From UBA5603 sp964501315 (lineage in GTDB: Bacteria; Bacillota_I; Bacilli_A; Izemoplasmatales; Hujiaoplasmataceae), in contig CAZCSO010000005.1 in the NCBI GenBank assembly GCA_964501315.1, forward strand, positions 21,579 to 85,578: a stretch of 64,000 nt of DNA, written 5' to 3'. Shown piece by piece: positions 48,286-57,380 of this stretch (position 1 is its first letter; each line of letters begins with the position of its first letter). The notes beneath the pieces are model-generated. The model had not been told where the DNA came from and ran no database searches. It saw only the letters and a program-made list of their open reading frames with translations. Made by a program: the position numbers and the translations under genes.

Positions 48286-49722
48286 ATGAGCCAATCAACC
48301 ATTAAAAAACCCATTCTTACCCAAGCACGCAAACGTTCGAAAATCGAACCGAAGACGTTAAGTTACGAATTACCAAAAGAACTAGACCATTTGGGCGATG
48401 GTCGTTTTTACTATTTACAAACGTATGGCTGTCAAGCCAACGAATCCGATTCTGAAAAGATGCGGGGCATGTTAGAAGCAGTGGGCTATCTTCCCACTCA
48501 AGACGAAACCCAAGCCGATTTGATCATTTTGAACACGTGCGCGATTCGCGCCAATGCGGAAAACAAAGTATTCGGCGAATTAGGCCGTTTAAAACCGTTA
48601 AAAGACACGAATAAGAATTTGTTGATTGCCGTCGGTGGCTGTATGCCTCAAGAAGAAGTGGTCGTCGAAAAAATCCTCAAAACCTATCATCAAGTCGACA
48701 TTGTCTTCGGCACCCACAATTATCATCGTTTGTTAGAATTTTTAGCGAAAGCACAATCGGGCGAACGCCATATCATTCACGTAGAAAGCCAAGAAGGCGA
48801 CATTGTCGAACAACTTCCGAGCGTTCATCAAAATCGCTACAAAGCGTGGGTTGACATTATGTACGGATGCGATGAATTTTGCACGTACTGCATCGTTCCT
48901 TACACACGCGGAAAAGAACGCTCACGACAACCCGAAGCCATCATCGAAGAAGTGAAATCATTGATTGAACAAGGGTATCAAGAGATTACGTTGCTGGGTC
49001 AAAACGTTAATTCCTACGGACTTGATTTCGTTGACAAAAGTTACCGATTCGCAGATTTGCTCTCTGATTTGTCGACGCTTTCGATCCCTCGAATTCGTTT
49101 TACAACCTCTCATCCCAAGGATTTCAGCGACGCCTTGATTGACGTGTTGGCAAAGGGTCATAACTTGATGCCTTACATTCATCTACCGGTTCAATCTGGG
49201 TCCAATGCCGTTTTAAAGGCGATGAACCGGAAATACACGAAGGAAGATTACATAACGTTGATTCAAAAAATCAAAACGGCAATCCCGGATGTTTCGATTA
49301 CCACGGATATCATCGTTGGTTTCCCGGGTGAAACGGACGATGATTTTGAAGCGACCATGGACTTGGTTCGAACATGCGAATTTGAAGGAGCCTATACGTT
49401 TATTTACAGTCCTCGAAGCGGTACGCCCGCTGCAACTTATCCCGATAGCACACCCAAAGCCATCAAGAAAGAACGGTTACAAAAATTGAACGAATTGATC
49501 AATAAAGGCTATGCCAAAGGCAATCACCGATTTGTCTCAAAAGTCGTTAAGGTATTGGTAGAAGGGCGTTCAAAAACAAACTCAAAAACGTTGACAGGCT
49601 ATACCGAACACAACAAGCTCGTTAATTTTGTGGGACACGATTCCGATATCGGAACGATAGTCAATGTGAAAATTACCGAAGCGAAAACTTGGTCGCTAAC
49701 TGGAGAGATTATCCGTGACTAA
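48286..49722 (+). CDS. miaB: tRNA-2-methylthio-N6-dimethylallyladenosine synthase
   Basis: Radical SAM methylthiotransferase acting at A37 of tRNAs, 478 residues. N-terminal UPF0004 domain with cluster Cys in QTYGCQANESD, NTCAIRANAENK and VGGCMPQ. The radical SAM Cys triad lies in GCDEFCTYCIVPYTRGKERSR, and a TRAM domain closes the protein. It needs i6A37 made by MiaA, whose gene is 6 kb downstream in the same block. AAAGGA precedes ATG 48286. The end overlaps ricA by 8 bp. Confidence 0.96.
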   Translation: MSQSTIKKPILTQARKRSKIEPKTLSYELPKELDHLGDGRFYYLQTYGCQANESDSEKMRGMLEAVGYLPTQDETQADLIILNTCAIRANAENKVFGELGRLKPLKDTNKNLLIAVGGCMPQEEVVVEKILKTYHQVDIVFGTHNYHRLLEFLAKAQSGERHIIHVESQEGDIVEQLPSVHQNRYKAWVDIMYGCDEFCTYCIVPYTRGKERSRQPEAIIEEVKSLIEQGYQEITLLGQNVNSYGLDFVDKSYRFADLLSDLSTLSIPRIRFTTSHPKDFSDALIDVLAKGHNLMPYIHLPVQSGSNAVLKAMNRKYTKEDYITLIQKIKTAIPDVSITTDIIVGFPGETDDDFEATMDLVRTCEFEGAYTFIYSPRSGTPAATYPDSTPKAIKKERLQKLNELINKGYAKGNHRFVSKVVKVLVEGRSKTNSKTLTGYTEHNKLVNFVGHDSDIGTIVNVKITEAKTWSLTGEIIRD

Positions 49723-50047
49723 ATTTGACCAATTGCGGGGTGAACTCATTCATCATCCCTGGGTTAAAAAAACTCAGGAATTGAAATCATTGATTGAATC
49801 GTCTCCCGATTTGCTAAACCGATATCAATCGATTTTATCGTTGCAACAAGCCCTCGTCAAAGCCACTCATTCATCGCAAACGTCTCAACCTTCGTTGATT
49901 GAAGACTATCAAACCTCACTCAATCAACTTTTGGAAGACCCATTAGTTGCGGAATACCTGACGATGATAGAAGCGGTTAATGACCTATTTCAGAGCATTA
50001 CAGCCATTATTGAAGAAGCCATCAATGACAACATCGACCCTTTATAA
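49715..50047 (+). CDS. ricA: YlbF/YmcA family protein (RicA-like)
   Basis: 110 residues, all helical, of the Com_YlbF family (VKKTQELKSLIESSPDLLNRYQ, then VAEYLTMIEAVNDLFQSI). Its position directly after miaB matches Bacillus ymcA (ricA). There RicA, RicF and RicT form a complex that steers RNase Y maturation of mRNAs. This protein has no cysteine, so it cannot contribute ligands to the iron-sulfur clusters reported for the Bacillus complex. Start is GTG 49715, with GGAG at 8-9 nt. RicF and RicT genes are not in the window. Confidence 0.82.
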   Translation: MTKFDQLRGELIHHPWVKKTQELKSLIESSPDLLNRYQSILSLQQALVKATHSSQTSQPSLIEDYQTSLNQLLEDPLVAEYLTMIEAVNDLFQSITAIIEEAINDNIDPL

Positions 50048-50063
50048 AGGTCGGTGTTTTTTT
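50031..50063 (+). terminator. intrinsic terminator of ricA
   Basis: ACATCGACC/GGTCGGTGT (one G-T pair; 50031-50039 with 50049-50057), then seven T; the stop codon is in the loop. Confidence 0.82.
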
Positions 50064-50176
50064 GATCTTCATGGTTTATTGACTCATCATCATTCAGATT
50101 GTTTCTTGAAAAAAAACAAAAGGAAATCGTTATTTTTAGGACTTTCTATTGATTTACGGGCTTGCGTATTGTAATA

Positions 50177-50182
50177 TATAAT
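50177..50182 (+). promoter_or_regulatory. -10 box of the tail-anchored protein gene
   Basis: TATAAT at 50177-50182, 25 bp before the start. A weak -35 (TTTACG, 50153-50158) is 18 bp upstream. Confidence 0.4.
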
Positions 50183-50207
50183 TATCATAGATAAAAAGGG
50201 TGATAGA

Positions 50208-51587
50208 ATGGCAAAATTTAAGACGAATGACGATTATTTCGCTTACTCAAAAACATTGACCGCAATTCCAACAGAGGATTTGGCTCAGTTGCTCATTGCC
50301 CACAAAATTAAAATCCCCTATTACATCCATCGATTCGTTTTGAAAGAAACCTTGTACGCAAAGGTTTTTCAACCTAATCTGTATCAAACATTCACCGATG
50401 AACTCAAATATCGTTTGCGTGGGTACCATCAATACTCACTCTTTTTGTTGGAGAAACTCATTAAGGACTTCAACCTCGATTTTGACGCGGCGAAGTACAA
50501 AGAGATTTTATTCAACCTGTTGTTCGTCAATCGCGACTTGTACCGAATCAAAGATGGAATGATCACCGACCTTGAAAAACTAAAATACAAATACAACGTC
50601 GATTTTGAAAAAATCAGTTACGGTGATTTTATCAAATCATTTTTACCGATTTTCTACGAACCGACCGGTTACCTCGACGGTGTCAATTTATCGATTTTGA
50701 AAGACGTTCTCATTCATTCCTCTACGCTGGGTGACCTCAGAGGACTCGGTGAAAAATACAACGTCAAAATTCCGCGTCGAATCAATAAAAACCAATTGGT
50801 GGATATCTTATCGGCACGGTTCCGTTTGTCCGAAGCCGACATCGAACTCATCAATACCAAATCGGTTCTTGAACTCGAAATTTATGCCAAAGAAAAAGGG
50901 TTTAATATCTCCATCGATTTGAAAAAGAGTGATATGGTCGAGTACTTGGTCTTCTCGCTCAGTCTGTATCATCAAGAACAAATTAAAGATACGCATTCCT
51001 ATCAAATACCGTTAGCAGCCGACATTGACAGCGTTCAGGTCGATGCCATTGAATTTGAAACGAATGATCAAGATATACCGGTGACCACGAAGGAAGCTGA
51101 AGTAGAACCCATTCAAGAAGACGTCGTACAACCCGTTGAAGAAGAGGTTGTCGTTGAAACGCCCGTCATGACCGGTGAAACGCCCGTTCATGAAGAAGAA
51201 GTTATCGCCCCGGTTGTTGAAGAAACGGTAGCTCCCGAACCGGAAGAACCAAAAGAAGCCGTCGTTAGCGAGCCCGAACCTGAGGTCGTTGAAGAACCGG
51301 TCGTTGAACAACCCGTTCAAAAAGAACCGATTCAACCGACGAAGGCTCCGGTAATTTCAAAACCGGAAGAACCGCTCGACTTCACCGATGAAGAAAAAGC
51401 GTTACTTGATGACAAGATCAATCAAATCATTCGCAAATACAACCGCAAGAAACGGACGAAACGTTTCTGGACGATTTTCATTCTTGTGATTGTGGGTGCG
51501 ATTGTGCTCTTTGGTGGCTATGTTGCACTGTATTATTTCTACCTTAACCCGGGCGTAATGCCGTTCGGACTGCCTAACATTTTTTAA
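50208..51587 (+). CDS. unrecognised tail-anchored protein with helix-extension-helix-like repeats
   Basis: 459 residues; no family recognised. Residues 1-270 are helical and basic. Two segments, STLGDLRGLGEKYNVKIP..NKNQLVDILSARF (about 170-205) and SVLELEIYAKEKGFNISI..KKSDMVEYLVFSL (about 220-255), repeat a pattern L-x2-L-x3-A/G-x4-V/I..K-x2-L/M-V-x-I/L. This is like Rho_N/SAP/HeH nucleic-acid-binding motifs, and a third copy may start at residue 18. A Glu/Pro/Val-rich low-complexity linker (about 280-395) follows. A charged KYNRKKRTKRF then leads into one TM helix (about 427-447) near the C-terminus. So a cytoplasmic, possibly nucleic-acid-binding head may be tethered to the membrane. mutS follows after 15 bp with no terminator. 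Confidence 0.75.
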   Translation: MAKFKTNDDYFAYSKTLTAIPTEDLAQLLIAHKIKIPYYIHRFVLKETLYAKVFQPNLYQTFTDELKYRLRGYHQYSLFLLEKLIKDFNLDFDAAKYKEILFNLLFVNRDLYRIKDGMITDLEKLKYKYNVDFEKISYGDFIKSFLPIFYEPTGYLDGVNLSILKDVLIHSSTLGDLRGLGEKYNVKIPRRINKNQLVDILSARFRLSEADIELINTKSVLELEIYAKEKGFNISIDLKKSDMVEYLVFSLSLYHQEQIKDTHSYQIPLAADIDSVQVDAIEFETNDQDIPVTTKEAEVEPIQEDVVQPVEEEVVVETPVMTGETPVHEEEVIAPVVEETVAPEPEEPKEAVVSEPEPEVVEEPVVEQPVQKEPIQPTKAPVISKPEEPLDFTDEEKALLDDKINQIIRKYNRKKRTKRFWTIFILVIVGAIVLFGGYVALYYFYLNPGVMPFGLPNIF

Positions 51588-51602
51588 TCATTAAGCTGGG
51601 TG

Positions 51603-54200
51603 ATGGATTTGACAAAACCTAAAAGCGTGACCTACACGCCGATGATGGAACAATATCTTCAGATCAAAAAAGACTATACTGATTTTATAGTCTTTTTTAG
51701 ACTTGGGGACTTTTATGAAATGTTCTTTACCGATGCCATCGTTGCCTCCAAAGAACTCGAAATTGTTCTTACAGGTCGTGATGCCGGACAAGAAGAACGC
51801 GTACCCATGTGTGGAGTTCCCTTTCACGCCGCAAACGTCTATGTCGAACGGTTGGTGGACAAAGGATACAAAATCGCCATCGTCGAACAAGTGGAAGATC
51901 CCGCTTTAGCCAAAGGAATTGTCAAACGGGAAGTCATCAAACTGATAACACCCGGAACCATGATTGAAGAAGGCTTTGTTGATGAAAAATCGAACAACTT
52001 CATTGGTGCCCTAGGCGAAACAAAAACACAGTATTTGCTGGCAACATGTGACATAACGACCGGCCAAAATGCGTTGATAACGATGCCAAAAGACATCGAT
52101 ATCGTTTTATCGGAAATCCATAATCTCGCCATCAAAGAATTGGTTATACCATCCAAATTTGACCAAAAGAAGTTCAAAAAATACATTGATACCTATCCGT
52201 TGACCTTATCGGTATCGGATCAAAACGAATTATTAAGTTACTATCGATCCTTGATAAGCGAAATCTATGATAAAGACCAAATCGAGACGTTTTCAAGATT
52301 GGTTAATTACTTACTCAAGACGCAAAAGAAAGAATTGATGCACTTGCAAAAAGTGCAATTGTTCGAATCCAAAGCGTATTTGCGAATCGATCATCATTCC
52401 AAACAAAATTTGGAGTTAATCGAAACGTTGCGAGCCGGCTATTACAAAGGCTCGTTATTTTGGTTGTTGGATCGTTGCCAAACGGCCATGGGATCTCGCT
52501 ACTTGAAACAAACCATCCTACGTCCCCTTGTCGATGCCCATAAAATCGAACAACGATTTGATTTTATTGAAGCCTTCAATACTCATTTTTTAGTCAAGGA
52601 CGATATCACGCAAGCCCTTAAAACCATCTATGATTTAGAACGCATTATTGGTCGATTATCGTTTGGGAATGCCAATGCCAAAGATTTGGTCAATTTGGCC
52701 AGAAGCCTTTCGGTATTACCCACGTTGCAGGCTTCGATCCAATCCCTGAACAACGAAGAACTCGTCGCTTTGACTCATGGGTTTGATTCCTTTGAAGCGT
52801 TGGTTTCACACATCCAAGCAGCGATTGTGGATGAACCACCTCTTTCCATCAAAGAGGGAGGAATCATTCGCCCCGGTTACGACGCCACACTCGATGAATG
52901 GAAAAACTTATCCACGCATGGAAAAGATTGGATTGAAACCTTTGAACAGCAAGAAAAAGAACGTACCGGCATCAAGAAATTAAAAGTCGGATATAACCGT
53001 GTTTTCGGTTACTACATCGAAATCACCCAAAGCCAACTCGATTTGGTTGACGAATCGTTTGGGTATGTACGCAAACAAACCTTAAGCAATTCCGAACGGT
53101 TCATCACACCTGAACTGAAAGAAAAAGAAGCGCTCATTTTGCATTCGGAAGAAGCGTCCATAGACCGCGAATACGAATTGTTCGTGGCCATACGCGATGA
53201 GGCAAAAGCTCTGACAGAAGCCATGCAAAAAGCAGCCAGAGCCATCGCCGAAATCGATATGGTCATGGCCTTTGCTAAGGTCTCTCAGGACAACCGCTAT
53301 TGTCGCCCAGCAATCGTATCCGAACAAAAAATCGAAGTGTATGCAGGACGTCATCCGGTCGTCGAAAAAATGATGGGACCCAATGAGTACGTCCCCAATG
53401 ATCTCTTTTTTGATGAAAAAACAAAAATACTGCTGATTACCGGGCCCAACATGAGTGGTAAATCAACGTATATGCGACAACTCGCATTGCACATTATCAT
53501 GATGCAAATGGGCTGCTTTGTCAGCGCCGACGTCGCGAAATTGCCCTTATTCGACCAAATATTTACGCGTATGGGTGCCACCGATGATCTTTCTCAAGGA
53601 AAATCGACGTTCATGGTTGAAATGTTAGAAGTCAACGACGCCCTTCAAAACGCAACGGAAAAATCATTGATTTTATTCGATGAAATCGGTCGCGGTACCG
53701 CTACCTACGATGGTATGGCGCTGGCTCAAGCCATCATCGAATACATTCATTCTAAGATTCGTTGCAAAGTCTTGTTTTCAACGCATTACCATGAATTGAC
53801 CTATTTGGAAGATGAACTAAAAGGACTTCAAAACATTCACGTCATGGCCAAGGAAGAAAAAGGTTCGATTGTGTTCTTACACAAAGTCGCACCCGGTCCC
53901 ACGGACCGTTCGTACGGAATTCATGTGGCTCAATTGGCGAAGATGCCAAAACTCCTGATTGAACGTGCCAAAACGATTTTGACGGAACTCGAAACCAACC
54001 ATGGCTACAACGTGATTAAACCCGTCGATTTGAATCTATTCAATTTTGAGGCGGTTAACGAGTCGGTTGAAACCGATGCACCGTATCAATCCATCATCGA
54101 TCAGTTGAAGTCGTTGGATTTGAATAACCTGACGCCGCTTGCGGCGATGAACATATTAGCCGACGTTATCAAGGACGTGCACGCCCTCGATAACGATTAA
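51603..54200 (+). CDS. mutS: DNA mismatch recognition ATPase MutS
   Basis: 865 residues. The mismatch-reading Phe-x-Glu lies in RLGDFYEMFF near residue 38; the ATPase has ITGPNMSGKSTYMRQ, DDLSQGKSTFMVEM, LFDEIGRGTATYDG and the FSTHYHEL His. Recognises mismatches and recruits MutL. ATG 51603 is used; a GTG one codon upstream is possible, and no strong Shine-Dalgarno precedes either. It may depend on readthrough from the tail-anchored protein gene. In Bacillus the preceding gene here is cotE. Confidence 0.97.
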   Translation: MDLTKPKSVTYTPMMEQYLQIKKDYTDFIVFFRLGDFYEMFFTDAIVASKELEIVLTGRDAGQEERVPMCGVPFHAANVYVERLVDKGYKIAIVEQVEDPALAKGIVKREVIKLITPGTMIEEGFVDEKSNNFIGALGETKTQYLLATCDITTGQNALITMPKDIDIVLSEIHNLAIKELVIPSKFDQKKFKKYIDTYPLTLSVSDQNELLSYYRSLISEIYDKDQIETFSRLVNYLLKTQKKELMHLQKVQLFESKAYLRIDHHSKQNLELIETLRAGYYKGSLFWLLDRCQTAMGSRYLKQTILRPLVDAHKIEQRFDFIEAFNTHFLVKDDITQALKTIYDLERIIGRLSFGNANAKDLVNLARSLSVLPTLQASIQSLNNEELVALTHGFDSFEALVSHIQAAIVDEPPLSIKEGGIIRPGYDATLDEWKNLSTHGKDWIETFEQQEKERTGIKKLKVGYNRVFGYYIEITQSQLDLVDESFGYVRKQTLSNSERFITPELKEKEALILHSEEASIDREYELFVAIRDEAKALTEAMQKAARAIAEIDMVMAFAKVSQDNRYCRPAIVSEQKIEVYAGRHPVVEKMMGPNEYVPNDLFFDEKTKILLITGPNMSGKSTYMRQLALHIIMMQMGCFVSADVAKLPLFDQIFTRMGATDDLSQGKSTFMVEMLEVNDALQNATEKSLILFDEIGRGTATYDGMALAQAIIEYIHSKIRCKVLFSTHYHELTYLEDELKGLQNIHVMAKEEKGSIVFLHKVAPGPTDRSYGIHVAQLAKMPKLLIERAKTILTELETNHGYNVIKPVDLNLFNFEAVNESVETDAPYQSIIDQLKSLDLNNLTPLAAMNILADVIKDVHALDND

Positions 54201-54215
54201 TCAAGGAGGTTCGTT

Positions 54216-55943
54216 ATGGGTAAAATACATAAACTTGAGCCCAAAATAGCCAACATGATTGCGGCTGGTGAAGTGATTGAACGATTGGGCAACGTTGTCA
54301 AAGAGTTGGTGGAAAATGCCATTGACGCCCAAGCTACGGTCGTAACCATTCAACTTTGGGAAGCCGGAATGAAAAGAATATTGGTTTCAGATAATGGCAT
54401 CGGTATGGAAGCGGACGATGCCGTTTTGGCGTTTGAACGCCATGCCACTTCCAAAATCGTGAACGAATACGATTTGTTTCATTTAGTTTCCTTAGGATTT
54501 CGGGGTGAAGCCCTCGCTTCAATCGGTGCCGTCGCGAAAGTCCAACTGAAAACATCGACTCAATCACCCGAAGGAACCTGCGTCGAGTATGAAAACGGTC
54601 GATTGGTTTCGGTTAAACCCATTGCGTTTAACAAAGGAACGACGTTTGAAGTGACGCATTTGTTTTATCAATTGCCGGCACGTTTCAAACACTTAAAAAG
54701 CCCCCAAATCGAATTGGCTTATACCGTCGATTTGGTTAACAAACTTGCTTTGGCACATCCTCACGTTGCCATTACCTTAGAAAATGACGATAAGTTATTG
54801 TTAAAGACCGACGGTGCCAATCAAGTCGAATCGGTGATGGCGAGCATCTATGGGATGAAGACCGTCAAAGGACTTCAACGATTCGACTATCAGAACCGGG
54901 ATTACCGAATTATAGGCTATTTGGCTTCGCCGTTATTTAACCGGTCGAGTCGCAATGCGATTACCTTGATTGCGAACGATCGTCCGATTCGCAACTACAA
55001 AACCCTTCAAGCCATCATCGAAGGCTTTCATCAATTAATTCCAAAAGGACGCTATCCGATTGCGGTTGTTCGCATTATCGCCGACCCGCTTTTGATTGAT
55101 TGCAACGTTCATCCAACCAAACAAGACGTCAAGTTTTCTGAAGAAACGGCGTTGCATACGTTGTTGAGCGAAACCATTCAGATGACGTTGGCAAAACAAG
55201 TCGTTATCGAAACACCGTCTTCATTGCCCAACCATTCGTATCAACCATCGATGTTTTCAACTCACTACGAACCGACGTTGAAGCCACAACCAGAAGAAAC
55301 ATCCATCCGCGAAGAAGAAACGGTTTATATCGAACCGGCTGAAGAAAAAATTGAAATCAAACGGGCCCTTCCAGAATGGGACTATATCGGTCAATTCTAC
55401 GGAACTTACCTTTTGTTTCAAAATGATAAAGGTTTGTATTTGTTGGACCAACATGCGGCCGCAGAGCGCATTCGTTACGAACGCTATTCACGCTTCATGG
55501 GCGAGCAAAATCCGACGATAAAACCGTTGTTATTTCCACTTGAACTCACATTTTCCAATCTTGAATGCGTTCAAATCGAACCATATGTCCCTGAACTTAC
55601 CCAAATGGGTCTATCGATTGACATCGCTGACAACACCGTGTTCGTCCATTCCATTCCCGTTTGGTTTGATGAGGGATTAGAACCTCTATACGCTGAAACA
55701 ACCATAAGAACCCTCATCGCCGAAAAGCCCGTCACGATTGCACATATTCGGGATGAGTTGGCCATTTTGTTAGCGTGCAAACATTCGATTAAAGCCAATC
55801 ATTACTTGAGCCAAAGCGAAGTGACTACGCTCGTTGACGATTTACGCGTTTGTAAGAATCCGTATACGTGCCCACACGGCAGACCAATCATCGTTGAAAT
55901 CGATCGATTAACCGTTGAAAAATGGTTTAAGCGGGTGATGTAA
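54216..55943 (+). CDS. mutL: DNA mismatch repair endonuclease MutL
   Basis: 575 residues. GHKL ATPase domain (IAAGEVIERLGNVVKELVENAIDA, DNGIGM, GFRGEALASI). The C-terminal dimerisation domain has an intact endonuclease motif LLDQHAAAERIRYE and CPHGRP, so it nicks DNA itself as in Bacillus, in line with the absence of MutH. The Pro of the usual ERPxSVVKEL is Leu here. TCAAGGAGG precedes ATG 54216. The next gene, miaA, starts immediately after the stop. Confidence 0.96.
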   Translation: MGKIHKLEPKIANMIAAGEVIERLGNVVKELVENAIDAQATVVTIQLWEAGMKRILVSDNGIGMEADDAVLAFERHATSKIVNEYDLFHLVSLGFRGEALASIGAVAKVQLKTSTQSPEGTCVEYENGRLVSVKPIAFNKGTTFEVTHLFYQLPARFKHLKSPQIELAYTVDLVNKLALAHPHVAITLENDDKLLLKTDGANQVESVMASIYGMKTVKGLQRFDYQNRDYRIIGYLASPLFNRSSRNAITLIANDRPIRNYKTLQAIIEGFHQLIPKGRYPIAVVRIIADPLLIDCNVHPTKQDVKFSEETALHTLLSETIQMTLAKQVVIETPSSLPNHSYQPSMFSTHYEPTLKPQPEETSIREEETVYIEPAEEKIEIKRALPEWDYIGQFYGTYLLFQNDKGLYLLDQHAAAERIRYERYSRFMGEQNPTIKPLLFPLELTFSNLECVQIEPYVPELTQMGLSIDIADNTVFVHSIPVWFDEGLEPLYAETTIRTLIAEKPVTIAHIRDELAILLACKHSIKANHYLSQSEVTTLVDDLRVCKNPYTCPHGRPIIVEIDRLTVEKWFKRVM

Positions 55944-56822
55944 ATGAGACTCATTGCCATAGTGGGACCGACGGCTGTTGGAAAATCCGCATTAGCGATC
56001 GCCATCGCAAAACGCTTAAACGCAGAAATCATTTCCGGAGATGCGTTTCAATTTTATCAAGGATTAACGATTGGCACGGCTAAAACTACAGTGGATACTC
56101 AAGAAGGAATTTTGCATCACTTAATCGATATATTACCGCCAGATGCGACCTTTTCAGTAGCGGATTATCAACGATTGGTACGTTCAAAAATCGAAGAATT
56201 AATGGCCCATTCGATTACGCCGGTTTTGGTGGGCGGATCGGGTCTTTACGTTCAATCGGTATTGTATAATTACCAGTTCATGGGTGAAAAACGTGAAGAT
56301 GACGAGGAACTGAGCAAACTGTCCAACGGCGAGCTGATGCAATTGTTGGCTACCCTAGATGAAGACGCTGCCAAAGAATGCGACGGCCAAAATCGAAGAC
56401 GTTTGCTACGCTCCATCGAAATTGCGGCTTCGGGTAAAAAAAGAACCACGAACGATAAAAGCTTGTGGTTTCCAGATACGTATATTATCGGACTGACGAT
56501 GGAACGTGCTGTTTTGTATGAAGCCATCAATCAGCGCGTCGAAACGATGTTTGATAACGGATTGATTGATGAAGTAAAAGCACTGTATGACAAGGGCATA
56601 CACTCACAAGCCATTGCGGCGATTGGGTATAAGGAACTGTACGCGTACTTTGATGGGAAGATGTCCCTCGATGAAGCCAAAGATGCCATCAAACAGGCTT
56701 CACGGCGCTTGGCCAAACGTCAATTGACGTGGTTCAAGAATCAAATGAATGCTATGTGGTACACCGTTGATCCAGATAATTTTGAACAAACCATCATCGA
56801 TGTCCTTCGCGATATTCAATAA
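55944..56822 (+). CDS. miaA: tRNA dimethylallyltransferase
   Basis: 292 residues. Transfers a dimethylallyl group to A37 of tRNAs reading UNN codons, making the substrate of MiaB. P-loop GPTAVGKSALA, ISGDAFQFYQGLTIGTAK, PVLVGGSGLYVQSVL and the C-terminal AIKQASRRLAKRQLTWFKNQ are present. Family members usually have DSxQVYR-type wording where this one has GDAFQFYQ. The start abuts the mutL stop. Confidence 0.95.
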   Translation: MRLIAIVGPTAVGKSALAIAIAKRLNAEIISGDAFQFYQGLTIGTAKTTVDTQEGILHHLIDILPPDATFSVADYQRLVRSKIEELMAHSITPVLVGGSGLYVQSVLYNYQFMGEKREDDEELSKLSNGELMQLLATLDEDAAKECDGQNRRRLLRSIEIAASGKKRTTNDKSLWFPDTYIIGLTMERAVLYEAINQRVETMFDNGLIDEVKALYDKGIHSQAIAAIGYKELYAYFDGKMSLDEAKDAIKQASRRLAKRQLTWFKNQMNAMWYTVDPDNFEQTIIDVLRDIQ

Positions 56823-56848
56823 AAAAAACGGAAATTCCGTTTTTTTTA
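56820..56848. terminator. bidirectional terminator between miaA and the rhodanese gene
   Basis: A-run, ACGG, AAATT, CCGT, T-run symmetrical about 56834; it serves the convergent genes on both strands. Confidence 0.7.
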
Positions 56849-57244
56849 ATCTTCTTTCAATGGGAAAGGATAATGCTGAATTCCGCCTTGGAGCACGTAG
56901 ACGGGATGAAATCCCTTGCGTATTAATTTGCGGCTGAGTCGACGCATAAGCGGGCCGTTGGCATGATCGTATAAGAAAATGGGTTGATCTTTTCGGACTT
57001 TATGAAGTGACGCCGACAAACTCATTTTGGGAAAATTCCGCGAACCGTTGATTCGTTTAGCTTGAAATTCATCTTCTTTACGGATGTCAATCAATTGACC
57101 TTTCCGCATATTCGCACGAAATTCATCGGATTTTAGAAGAACAATTTGTGAATAATCGTGTTTTCGGCGCAATGAAATCAATACTCCTAAGACCAAACCG
57201 AGCCCAATGGGGAGAACCCATTCCCAAACCGTCGCTAAAAACAT
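56846..57244 (-). CDS. membrane-anchored rhodanese-like protein without catalytic cysteine
   Basis: 132 residues: an N-terminal TM helix (about 5-25) and a rhodanese domain facing the cytoplasm (GQLIDIRKEDEFQAKRINGSRNFP, GFHPVYVLQGGI). Where active rhodaneses have Cys in the loop after beta-strand 4, this has Asp93 (IFLYDHANGP), so sulfur transfer is not expected; it may be a scaffold or sensor. Similar in build and neighbourhood to Bacillus YqhL near efp. AAGGGG lies before ATG 57244. The protein contains no cysteine at all. Confidence 0.8.
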   Translation of the reverse strand: MFLATVWEWVLPIGLGLVLGVLISLRRKHDYSQIVLLKSDEFRANMRKGQLIDIRKEDEFQAKRINGSRNFPKMSLSASLHKVRKDQPIFLYDHANGPLMRRLSRKLIRKGFHPVYVLQGGIQHYPFPLKED

Positions 57245-57274
57245 AAAATCAACCCCTTTTTAATGTCTGGTATT

Positions 57275-57303
57275 ATTATAGTCGACATGATTTTTATTGT
57301 CAA
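57275..57303 (-). promoter_or_regulatory. promoter of the rhodanese gene
   Basis: Reverse-strand TTGACA (57298-57303), 17 bp, TATAAT (57275-57280). The -35 overlaps the -35 of the efp promoter on the other strand. Confidence 0.75.
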
Positions 57304-57325
57304 TCATCAAAAAATAATATATAAT
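57297..57325 (+). promoter_or_regulatory. promoter of efp
   Basis: TTGTCA (57297-57302), 17 bp, TATAAT (57320-57325). Confidence 0.7.
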
Positions 57326-57380
57326 ATATAAATGAGATTTCCTGAAATAAGGATTTTAACACGATTTAGGAGGAACCACC

